A stretch of 5,147 bases of DNA. Source: Phycisphaerales bacterium (GTDB lineage Bacteria; Planctomycetota; Phycisphaerae; Phycisphaerales; SM1A02). Below the pieces are notes generated by a model. It did no database searches and had not been told where the DNA came from. It was given only the letters and a program-made list of their open reading frames with translations. A program made the translations under genes and the position numbers. Of the stretch, positions 1 to 5,147 are shown in pieces. The stretch's first letter is position 1. The number at the start of each line of letters is the position of its first letter. Location of the stretch: NCBI GenBank assembly GCA_030748805.1, contig JASMLG010000082.1:1-5147 (forward strand), given 5' to 3'.

Positions 1-870
1 TGCTGTAGCAGGGTTGCCATCAGGGTCCATGAACCACTGAAACGTTTCAATAGCATCAGCAACTGTTTCGCCAATACTGCTTCTGTCAATGCCTGCTGAT
101 GTAATCCAATGTGCATCTGGCGCAACGCCGATGCCCTGTGCACTGCCACAAACAGTTCCCATCGTATGAGTTCCGTGGCTGCCAGAATCAAACGGGAAAT
201 TGTGGTTGTAGGTGTAAGGGTCTAGGAAAGCCCACTCTGGGTGACCTGCATATTCAGGTCGTAAACCAGCCCAGTTAGAAGCAAGTGCTTCGTGTCCACC
301 GTCGACTCCTGTGTCGAGCGTAGCAACAAGAACACCGTCGCCGGTGTATCCCATCGCCCATGCTTCAGTTGCGCGGATTGCTGTGATACCCGGTTCGACA
401 CCTACACGGTTGTTACCACTATCAGTGGAACCAGTGGTTACTGGAGTAATCAATTCAATGCCGTAGTTTAGATAAATATGTTCCACGTCATTACGATTAG
501 CAAGTTGCCTAATCACTGCAGGGGGGGCATCTACACGTATTACATTTGAAATCCAGAAAGGAGTAACTTCAAGTACGCCTCGCTGTGTTTGAAGCGAAGC
601 AAGAATCGAGTCTTGTGAACTATGTGCAGTTGCTTGTAATGTTTCGACGACGAGTTGATGTCTGTCTACGTGACGCATTCTTGCTTGTGAAATCGAATCG
701 GAGAGCGATTTGATGTCAACTTGTTCTTCTAGAAACACGAGTGCAGAGACAGTTCCTTTTGCTCCGACCTCTTCCATCTCCTGAAGTAAATTGTTGTCGA
801 TAGTAAACTCACCCAAAATGGATGAGCAAAGTGTTGCAGTAATACAAGTTGCCAATAATTGAAATTTCAC
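1..870 (-). CDS. Secreted S8 subtilisin-family serine protease, bacillopeptidase F-like (N-terminal part, cut by left edge)
   Basis: This encodes the first 290 residues of an exported endopeptidase; the catalytic Ser half is outside the window. Residues 1-20 form a signal peptide (Lys2, then a hydrophobic run ending near SSILG). Residues about 25-145 look like an I9-type propeptide/chaperone: a beta strand 'VSALVFLEEQ' and later 'TPFWISNVIRV...V..LANRNDVEHIYLN', the pattern seen before the catalytic domain in bacillopeptidase F relatives. The catalytic Asp is Asp186 in DTGVD and the catalytic His is His232 in SHGTH. 'GIGVAPDAHWI' follows, as in S8 enzymes, and 'WFMDPDGNPAT' matches the bacillopeptidase F branch. 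The GTG start at 868-870 is chosen because GAAGGAG lies 8 bases upstream and the signal peptide begins there. The frame is open to the edge. It is divergent from the large secreted protein at 1080. Family call is firm; substrate is unknown. Confidence 0.93.
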   Translation of the reverse strand, partial: MKFQLLATCITATLCSSILGEFTIDNNLLQEMEEVGAKGTVSALVFLEEQVDIKSLSDSISQARMRHVDRHQLVVETLQATAHSSQDSILASLQTQRGVLEVTPFWISNVIRVDAPPAVIRQLANRNDVEHIYLNYGIELITPVTTGSTDSGNNRVGVEPGITAIRATEAWAMGYTGDGVLVATLDTGVDGGHEALASNWAGLRPEYAGHPEWAFLDPYTYNHNFPFDSGSHGTHTMGTVCGSAQGIGVAPDAHWITSAGIDRSSIGETVADAIETFQWFMDPDGNPATA

Positions 871-878
871 GAATCTTT

Positions 879-885
879 CTCCTTC
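879..885 (-). promoter_or_regulatory. Shine-Dalgarno site of the S8 protease
   Basis: The minus strand reads GAAGGAG, with 8 bases between it and the GTG codon at 870-868. This strong match to the anti-Shine-Dalgarno sequence decides the non-ATG start, which also places the signal peptide exactly at the N terminus. The first in-frame ATG would fall well inside the propeptide and lose the export signal. Confidence 0.85.
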
Positions 886-914
886 TGCTCAGGGAGCGTA
901 ATACCTGTATTCAC

Positions 915-943
915 ATTATGGCGAGTACGGGTTTTGATTGCAA
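915..943 (-). promoter_or_regulatory. Putative sigma70-type promoter for the S8 protease
   Basis: On the minus strand TTGCAA (938-943) and CATAAT (915-920) are separated by exactly 17 bases. This gives 4 of 6 and 5 of 6 matches to the -35 and -10 consensus. Transcription would start near 908, leaving a leader of about 38 bases that contains the Shine-Dalgarno site. The position and spacing fit well, but planctomycete promoters are poorly defined and A/T-rich sequence gives chance matches. Confidence 0.5.
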
Positions 944-1009
944 TGATTTTTACTTGTTATTAAGCATTTAAGTACCTACGAAGCCTTTGAGAATCGCATT
1001 TTGCGTAAT

Positions 1010-1038
1010 CACTCTAGGACAGAGTGGGGTCGACCCAC
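1010..1038. repeat. Adjacent inverted repeats, candidate operator or leader structure
   Basis: CACTCT (1010-1015) and AGAGTG (1021-1026) form a 6-bp stem with a 5-base loop. It is followed without a gap by the perfect 10-base palindrome GGGTCGACCC (1027-1036). The palindrome can be lengthened to a 7-bp stem if one G is bulged. It has no spacer, so it suits a dimeric DNA-binding protein better than an RNA hairpin. No T-run follows on either strand, so a terminator is unlikely. It lies 42-70 bases upstream of ATG 1080. Function is inferred only. Confidence 0.4.
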
Positions 1039-1079
1039 GATGTTTCTGAGCATTTTATGCAAGACCGTTTTGTCTTAAA

Positions 1080-4000
1080 ATGTATATTTTTAACAATTCT
1101 CGCTCTAATTTCTTGTTTTTACAAACTAATCAGTCATACTTAACTCATGGGAGATACGGCATCAGATATCAGCTTTTAAATGTAGCATATATTGTGGTAG
1201 TGGCGACAAGTGTTGTTGCACAATGCCCAGATGGGCAGTTCGAAGATTGCAACGGGTACTGCGTTCCATTATCGTATGCCCAAGACTCTATTTGTGATGA
1301 CGGCACTGCGCAAGAATTTCCAGAAGGGTCGGGGTACTACGTCGATCTGTCTTGTCAGGAATATTGGTGCGATATAGGGAATTGTTCTGGTTGTGACAAC
1401 CCATGTGATGCAGGTTTTCTTACAGATTGCAATGGTAATTGTGTACCGGTAACTTTTATTGGTGATGGTGTTTGTGATATGGGGCAACGATCATATAACG
1501 GTGTGCCAGTAGATTTTTCATGCCAAACTTATGCTTGCGATTTGTATGATTGTTCAGGTGATGGGCCGTGTCATGAAGATGGTGGACATAACGGTTTAGA
1601 CGACCCGGGTGCCTGTTGTATTTCTGAAGTATGTAGTGAAACAACCCGCCGTCTTTGCTTGGAATCAAACGGCACATTTATGGGCGCAAATACTTTGTGT
1701 CAGACTGGCACTTGTGATTGTGGGGCTGGGTGGACTACAGATTGTCTTGGAAATTGCATACTATTTGAAGACATACAAGGTATTTCATGTTCAGCTGATA
1801 CTTGGCTTGATTACGGTGACGGTCCATTTTTAGTAGATGTAGATTGTTTAGAACTTGCTTGTAACCTTTCAAATTGCCTTGGTGTTTGTCCTGGTGCTTG
1901 TTGTGTAGGTGGTGGTTGCGAGATAACAAGTACATATCAAGAATGTTTAGATATTGAAGGACTATTCTTAGGAAGTTATGTTTCATGTAACGAAGGGAGC
2001 GGTTGCCTTGATCAGCAAAAACCAATCCAGTTGCCCAACAATGAACTTGAGTGGAGCGGAGCACTTGGCACATTTGAATTTGGCCCACAATGGATTGCAA
2101 CTGGTGGAGACATTCTTATCGCTGGTGGTGCTGTAACTAATTCTACGTGGGACTTAGTAACAGGTGTTATTGTGTATAGGTTCGATGTTGACCAGTGGGT
2201 GGAAGAAGCATTATTAGAAATGCCTTCTGGTGGACCCGCATATAACGAAGCAAGTTACGCAACAGATGGAACAAGAATAGTCGTTGGATCTTACGAGTAT
2301 GACGGAACCGGTCAACGAATGGTTCTTGATATTTTTGCTTACAATGATAAGACAGAAGGGTGGGAATTTGAGCAAACAATAGATGATGGATATGCATCAC
2401 CATATTGGCACTTTGGTTGGGGTAAAGCGATTGCCATCGACGGTGACAAGTTGGTAGTTGGAGACTCGACGAGGAATGACTTGGGAGATAATAATGGTGG
2501 TGGTGCGCATGTTTATACATTTACTAACTCAGAGTGGATTTTAGAGCAAACTCTTGAACCATTCGGAACTCCTCCATACCCAGATGGTGAAGACCAATAT
2601 TTAGGAATGTCAGTTGCTCTTGAAGGAGATACGGTCGCTCTTAATTCTGAATCATCAATTTTGATATACGACATCAGTACCAATCCAGCTATAGAAGTGC
2701 AGCATCTCAGAAACATGAAGGGAACTGCTTGGAGTAGGCATCGTTCAATGGATTTAAATGCTGGGAGACTCATGACGAATGTTGTGTATGCCGATTTGGA
2801 AAATCAAAATATTGTCTCTAAAATTTATGAACAAGTTACAGGAGTTTGGGTGCAAACTGCAGAATTGCAACCTTTTGATACCACACTATTAGATTCAACC
2901 GGATACATCGTTGACCTTGAAGGGGATCTTGCACTTATAACTTCTCCGACAGATAGTGACCTTGGTATAGAAACCGGTTCAGCTTATATGTGGAAACACG
3001 ATGGCTCCGAATGGGTTTTTCAAGCAAAGTTATGGTCGGACAGAGCAGTTGGCGGTGATCTTTTTGGTTCTTCTGCTGCGTTGCATGGCAATAATGCTTA
3101 CTTGTCAGGTAAAATTGATGAACCCGAAGGTGACAACATAAAAGAATTTTGGCCTCGTGGAATTGCATGGATTAATCCACTTGGTGGAAATATTTCTGAT
3201 GACTTAAATTGGGATCCAATAAAACCAACCGTTTCAGATACAGTTTCATTTTCACTTCGTTCTCAAACAAGCATTTCAGTAGACGAAGCGTTTCCTTTCG
3301 TGGATATGTTCATTGGACCAGGTAAGTATTCCTTTGATTTACAGGGAATTGATCGAACACTTGGTGCAGGTGGCGAAGCTATCAATATTCAAGGTGTTCC
3401 TGGATTCGGTGCTGAGTTAAAATTCAGAGGTGGAATACTTCAGGTTAATGGCGATCTGTATGTAGGTGAAGATGATTTGCCTGGTAAGTTATCACTTGGT
3501 TCGAATGACGCAGGCGTCATGGCCCAAGTCCACATTAATGGTTTGTATCAACAGCACGATGGTGGTGTAATACAAATTGAAATTGCTACAGGCAGAGATT
3601 ATGCTCCAGCTCAAGCTACTGGTGTGTCGCCGCTGCTTAATGGCATTCTCGAGTTAAATCTTGCTGATGGGTACTTGCCACAAGATGGTGATCTTATACC
3701 ATTGATGTCATCTGAATTTGTAAATCCAAATACTGGTCAGTTTTCGATGGTGCTTGTGAATGACCCTCTCCCTGATGGGTTATATATCAAGTTAAATTAC
3801 ATTGAAACTGATGGGTCGAGAGATTTTGGCGGAACGATTTATGCTGAGGTTGATCAACTCGCAAACTTGTTTGGGTATGGCGATCCTAATAGCGAAGAAG
3901 TGGCAGGTACAGCAACCGATGTTCTGCTCACAGATATTGGTTCATCAACAAGGACTGCAGATGGATACGATGACATTGTTGTTACAACAACCGACGCAGT

Positions 4001-5147
4001 CCATGTCTTTTTGAGCGATGGATCTGGTGGAATAAGCTCTCAAGCCACATATAACGATTCGGGTTTTACTTCGCTTGCAGCAGTAGATTCGGGAGATCTT
4101 GATGGTGATGGTACGAATGATCTTGTTGTTGTGAATTCGACAACCGATCAATTCATTCCAATTTTTAACGAATCGAATGATATTACATTACTTACGATTG
4201 GTACTGCCGAAAGTACAGGGCCAAACCCAACAGATGTCATTGTGATGAATACGGATGCTGACTCTGATGATGATGTTATTATTGCATGCAAAGGATATTC
4301 ATTCTCTGATGGCGAGATAAACTTCTTTAACTCAGTTCCAGCACTTACCGGAGTTTTTACTGCTGATTCGACTTTGCCTTCTCCAGGTTCTCCAGGAAAG
4401 ATTGACCCCGGCGATGTGAATAATGATAAAGGTTTTCACATCTATGTTTCTTTAGGGATGTCAAATTCAGTGAGCAAGGCGAATCAGATGGCAGGAACTA
4501 GGAGTACTTGGCAATATACAGCTTCTTCTCAAGTGCCAATTGGTCCACAAAGTTTGGTGTCAGGTGATATCAATAACGATTCGATTGAAGATGTAATCGT
4601 AGTTTCGCCTGAATCAGATACATTAAGTATTCTTCGTGGATTACCCTCTGGTGATTTTGCAGATCCACTCCAACTCTTTGTAGGCGATGAACCAAATAGT
4701 ATTACATTGTTGGACTTTGATAACGATGGTGATTTAGATATCGCAGTTATAGCCACAAGTATTACAACAGGAAATCGCGTTGCGATGATTTATAGAAACG
4801 ATACTTCTTTGAATGGTGGAAACCTAATGTTTGCACTTGATTCTACCTACGACGATGGTGCAAATCCCGTACTTATTGCTTCTGGCAAATTAGACAATGA
4901 TGATTTTGATGATTTAGTTTCTGTTAGCGAAGTTTCTTCTTACAGAGGAACTTCTGGTAATGTCATCATGCGCAAAGCAGAATCTTCACCGGCATCTTGT
5001 TCAGAAGACTTTGATGGTAACAGTGAAGTAAATGTGCTTGACCTTCTTACACTGATTGCAGCTTGGGAAGCAACTGGTTCGAACCCTGAAGATTTGGATG
5101 GTAATGGCGTTGTCAATGTACTTGACTTGTTAATTTTGATTGCGGCT
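1080..5147 (+). CDS. Large exported multidomain protein: Cys-rich repeats, two beta-propellers, C-terminal dockerin-like motif (3' end cut by right edge)
   Basis: This is an uninterrupted frame of 1356 codons with no stop before the edge. Domains in order: signal sequence with predicted cleavage VVA|QC at residues 47/48; a cysteine-rich zone (about 49-309) with roughly 36 Cys; a seven-bladed propeller with recurring 'G..LVVG' strands (about 317-680); a beta-rich passenger-like segment beginning W697..NP.GG and ..NW711 (to about 935); a VCBS/FG-GAP propeller with seven Asp-rich motif positions (about 945-1298); and two dockerin-type loops from Cys1307. The family style is that of planctomycete surface or extracellular proteins. 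No catalytic motif is visible, so binding or structural roles are more likely than enzymatic ones. ATG 1080 is the only in-frame ATG between the upstream stop (1047) and the mature region, but it lacks a Shine-Dalgarno sequence and gives an unusually long n-region. The exact function is unknown. The stop is probably within a few codons past 5147. Confidence 0.9.
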   Translation, partial: MYIFNNSRSNFLFLQTNQSYLTHGRYGIRYQLLNVAYIVVVATSVVAQCPDGQFEDCNGYCVPLSYAQDSICDDGTAQEFPEGSGYYVDLSCQEYWCDIGNCSGCDNPCDAGFLTDCNGNCVPVTFIGDGVCDMGQRSYNGVPVDFSCQTYACDLYDCSGDGPCHEDGGHNGLDDPGACCISEVCSETTRRLCLESNGTFMGANTLCQTGTCDCGAGWTTDCLGNCILFEDIQGISCSADTWLDYGDGPFLVDVDCLELACNLSNCLGVCPGACCVGGGCEITSTYQECLDIEGLFLGSYVSCNEGSGCLDQQKPIQLPNNELEWSGALGTFEFGPQWIATGGDILIAGGAVTNSTWDLVTGVIVYRFDVDQWVEEALLEMPSGGPAYNEASYATDGTRIVVGSYEYDGTGQRMVLDIFAYNDKTEGWEFEQTIDDGYASPYWHFGWGKAIAIDGDKLVVGDSTRNDLGDNNGGGAHVYTFTNSEWILEQTLEPFGTPPYPDGEDQYLGMSVALEGDTVALNSESSILIYDISTNPAIEVQHLRNMKGTAWSRHRSMDLNAGRLMTNVVYADLENQNIVSKIYEQVTGVWVQTAELQPFDTTLLDSTGYIVDLEGDLALITSPTDSDLGIETGSAYMWKHDGSEWVFQAKLWSDRAVGGDLFGSSAALHGNNAYLSGKIDEPEGDNIKEFWPRGIAWINPLGGNISDDLNWDPIKPTVSDTVSFSLRSQTSISVDEAFPFVDMFIGPGKYSFDLQGIDRTLGAGGEAINIQGVPGFGAELKFRGGILQVNGDLYVGEDDLPGKLSLGSNDAGVMAQVHINGLYQQHDGGVIQIEIATGRDYAPAQATGVSPLLNGILELNLADGYLPQDGDLIPLMSSEFVNPNTGQFSMVLVNDPLPDGLYIKLNYIETDGSRDFGGTIYAEVDQLANLFGYGDPNSEEVAGTATDVLLTDIGSSTRTADGYDDIVVTTTDAVHVFLSDGSGGISSQATYNDSGFTSLAAVDSGDLDGDGTNDLVVVNSTTDQFIPIFNESNDITLLTIGTAESTGPNPTDVIVMNTDADSDDDVIIACKGYSFSDGEINFFNSVPALTGVFTADSTLPSPGSPGKIDPGDVNNDKGFHIYVSLGMSNSVSKANQMAGTRSTWQYTASSQVPIGPQSLVSGDINNDSIEDVIVVSPESDTLSILRGLPSGDFADPLQLFVGDEPNSITLLDFDNDGDLDIAVIATSITTGNRVAMIYRNDTSLNGGNLMFALDSTYDDGANPVLIASGKLDNDDFDDLVSVSEVSSYRGTSGNVIMRKAESSPASCSEDFDGNSEVNVLDLLTLIAAWEATGSNPEDLDGNGVVNVLDLLILIAA
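1164..1220 (+). other. Signal peptide core of the large exported protein
   Basis: Residues 29-47 read RYQLLNVAYIVVVATSVVA: a basic Arg, a hydrophobic core and a classical A-x-A-like cleavage end (VVA) before the first residue of the Cys-rich zone (Gln48-Cys49). This marks Sec export. With the ATG at 1080 about 28 polar residues precede it, which is long for a signal peptide but not unheard of in planctomycetes. Confidence 0.8.
1224..1988 (+). repeat. Cysteine-rich region: three long Cys repeats alternating with two GACC modules
   Basis: The three long repeats span about 1224-1391, 1404-1559 and 1719-1883. They share the skeleton C..G...DC.G.C, then C, then G....D..C....C....C. The first two carry DCNGYC or DCNGNC and ICDDG or VCDMG; the third is degenerate (DCLGNC, no CD.G). 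Two shorter modules (1608-1700 and 1893-1988) begin GACC and follow CC....C......C...G.F.G....C. The order is long, long, GACC, long, GACC. Cysteine is almost confined to this part of the protein (about 36 here, two later), which implies a disulfide-stapled, extracellular fold. Similar modules occur widely in planctomycete secreted proteins; their ligands are not known to me. A distant likeness to Notch-type LNR repeats is only an impression. Confidence 0.85.
2031..3128 (+). other. First beta-propeller, seven 'GD..VVG' blades
   Basis: A strand-turn motif recurs at codons starting near 2091 (WIATGGDILIAGG), 2256 (YATDGTRIVVGS), 2427 (AIAIDGDKLVVGD), 2610 (SVALEGDTVALNS), 2745 (SMDLNAGRLMTN), 2904 (YIVDLEGDLALITS) and 3075 (AALHGNNAYLSGK). 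Spacing is 45-61 residues. Between them come aromatic 'W..E.....' strands such as EWILEQTL and EWVFQAKL, and 'GGAHVYTF' or 'GSAYMWKH' elements. This is the integrin-like/FG-GAP propeller form common in secreted bacterial proteins, in which each blade reads 'FG.SVAI.GD.LVVG...GAVYVF..W'. Seven motifs imply a closed seven-bladed propeller, probably a binding platform. The blade count is from reading, not modelling. Confidence 0.75.
3150..3905 (+). other. Passenger-like beta-rich linker segment
   Basis: Residues about 691-942 begin W..GIAWINPLGG...DDLNW, then 'P.VSDTVSF'. This opening is shared with planctomycete proteins that carry passenger-type beta-helix sequence ('W.N..GG....NW....P...D...F'). 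The rest is rich in Gly, Val, Ile and Leu in alternating strands, including 'INIQGVPGFGAELKFRGG' and 'LQVNGDLYVGED'. It contains no Cys and no visible active site. It ends before the Asp-rich propeller around GYGDPNSEE. Its role may be a stalk or spacer between the two propellers; that is inference. Confidence 0.6.
3918..4979 (+). repeat. Second beta-propeller: seven VCBS/FG-GAP calcium-loop repeats
   Basis: Asp-rich loops start near 3933 (DIG...ADGYDD), 4095 (DLDGDGTND), 4248 (NTDADSDDD), 4413 (DVNNDKGFH), 4566 (DINNDSIED), 4713 (DFDNDGDLD) and 4887 (KLDNDDFDD). Most are followed by a hydrophobic strand such as LVVVNS or IAVIAT. Periodicity is 49-58 residues. The D.D.DG..D pattern is the calcium-binding loop of FG-GAP/VCBS blades. 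The loops at 4095 and 4713 are canonical. The one at 4413 has lost the terminal Asp and its glycine, and the first carries an insertion. Such propellers usually mediate extracellular binding or adhesion. Confidence 0.85.
4998..5147 (+). other. C-terminal dockerin-like domain (two EF-hand-type loops, second cut)
   Basis: After Cys1307 two near-duplicate segments appear: DFDGNSEVNVLDLLTLIAAW (from 5007) and DLDGNGVVNVLDLLILIAA (from 5091, cut at the edge). Each has calcium-ligand Asp/Asn at loop positions 1, 3, 5 and 12, followed by a hydrophobic helix, as in type I dockerins. This exact 'VNVLDLL..IAAW' ending is very common at the C termini of Phycisphaerae secreted proteins, which do not make classical cellulosomes. 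It may act there as an anchoring or sorting tag. The second copy normally ends within a few residues of the protein's end. Confidence 0.9.

Larger units (their letters stand above)
871..1079. other. Divergent intergenic region
   Basis: These 209 bases separate two genes that point away from each other. The left part carries the protease leader and its candidate promoter. The right part carries an inverted-repeat pair (1010-1038) and a weak 5-bp hairpin (AAGAC at 1061-1065 with GTCTT at 1072-1076) just before ATG 1080. For the rightward gene I find only poor promoter candidates: TTGATT at 934-939 with TATTAA at 959-964 at a 19-base spacing, and TTGAGA at 987-992 without a good -10. No Shine-Dalgarno sequence precedes ATG 1080. 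No small ORF or RNA gene is convincing here. Confidence 0.7.

Noticed and set aside
814..870. Possible lipoprotein signal in the protease (Leu-Ala-Thr-Cys near residue 9)
   Set aside because: Thr before Cys is a poor lipobox residue and the Cys is too close to the N terminus; an ordinary signal peptide fits better.
1010..1038. Rho-independent terminator at the intergenic inverted repeats
   Set aside because: No T-run follows on either strand, and both genes point away from this site, so there is no transcript to end here.
1147..1179. Ten-codon ORF starting ATG 1147, a possible leader peptide
   Set aside because: It lies inside the coding frame that starts at 1080, has no Shine-Dalgarno sequence of its own, and ends with no attenuator-like structure.
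1609..1833. Plus-strand open frame of 74 codons in another frame
   Set aside because: It overlaps the long gene in a shifted frame; the Cys repeat pattern is present only in the main frame.
1735..2100. Open frame of 121 codons on the minus strand opposite the Cys-rich region
   Set aside because: It is antisense to a clearly coding frame, is rich in His/Gln/Leu as expected from the complement of Cys/Asp/Gly codons, has no domain and no convincing start signal.
2167..2773. Two overlapping minus-strand open frames of 117 and 86 codons
   Set aside because: They lie opposite the first propeller, whose blade motifs continue without a break in the plus frame. Their composition looks non-coding.
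3802..4151. Short open frames on both strands (70 and 68 codons)
   Set aside because: They are shadows of the propeller-coding frame, without ribosome binding sites or recognisable sequence.
3918..4979. Tandem DNA repeat or CRISPR-like array
   Set aside because: The periodicity exists at the protein level (about 53 residues); the nucleotide sequence of the units is diverged and there are no identical repeats or spacers.

Overview
The window looks like part of a chromosome from a planctomycete, most likely a moderate-to-low-GC marine member of the Phycisphaerae. The evidence is protein style rather than any marker gene. The large protein has 'GACC' cysteine modules, 'DCNGNC' cysteine repeats, a 'W.NP.GG...NW' segment, Asp-rich FG-GAP/VCBS blades and a C-terminal double 'D.DG(N)..VNVLDLL.LIAAW' dockerin-like motif. 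That combination is typical of secreted proteins in this lineage. The taxonomic call is an inference from family knowledge.

Layout: two divergent genes, both cut by the window edges, flank an intergenic region of about 209 bases. On the minus strand, bases 870 to 1 encode the first 290 residues of a secreted subtilisin-family (S8) protease resembling bacillopeptidase F. It has a signal peptide, an I9-like propeptide and the catalytic Asp and His; the catalytic Ser lies beyond the left edge. It starts at GTG behind a strong Shine-Dalgarno sequence, and a plausible sigma70-type promoter lies at 915-943. Bases 871-1079 hold that promoter and a compact pair of inverted repeats (1010-1038). No clear promoter or Shine-Dalgarno sequence was found for the rightward gene.

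On the plus strand, one uninterrupted frame runs from ATG 1080 to the right edge (1356 codons, no stop). It encodes an exported multidomain protein. In order these are: a signal peptide; a cysteine-rich zone alternating three long repeats with two GACC modules; a first seven-bladed propeller of 'GD..VVG' type; a passenger-like beta-rich segment; a second, Asp-rich (VCBS/FG-GAP) propeller with seven motif positions; and two dockerin-type calcium loops. The dockerin end suggests the stop codon is only a few codons past the window.

Both products are predicted to be exported, so the region is best read as a surface/secretome locus. Nothing shows that the two proteins act together. I see no RNA genes, mobile elements, CRISPR arrays or metabolic genes. 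The most notable element is the domain architecture of the large protein; I do not see a recognisable new defence or mobile system.
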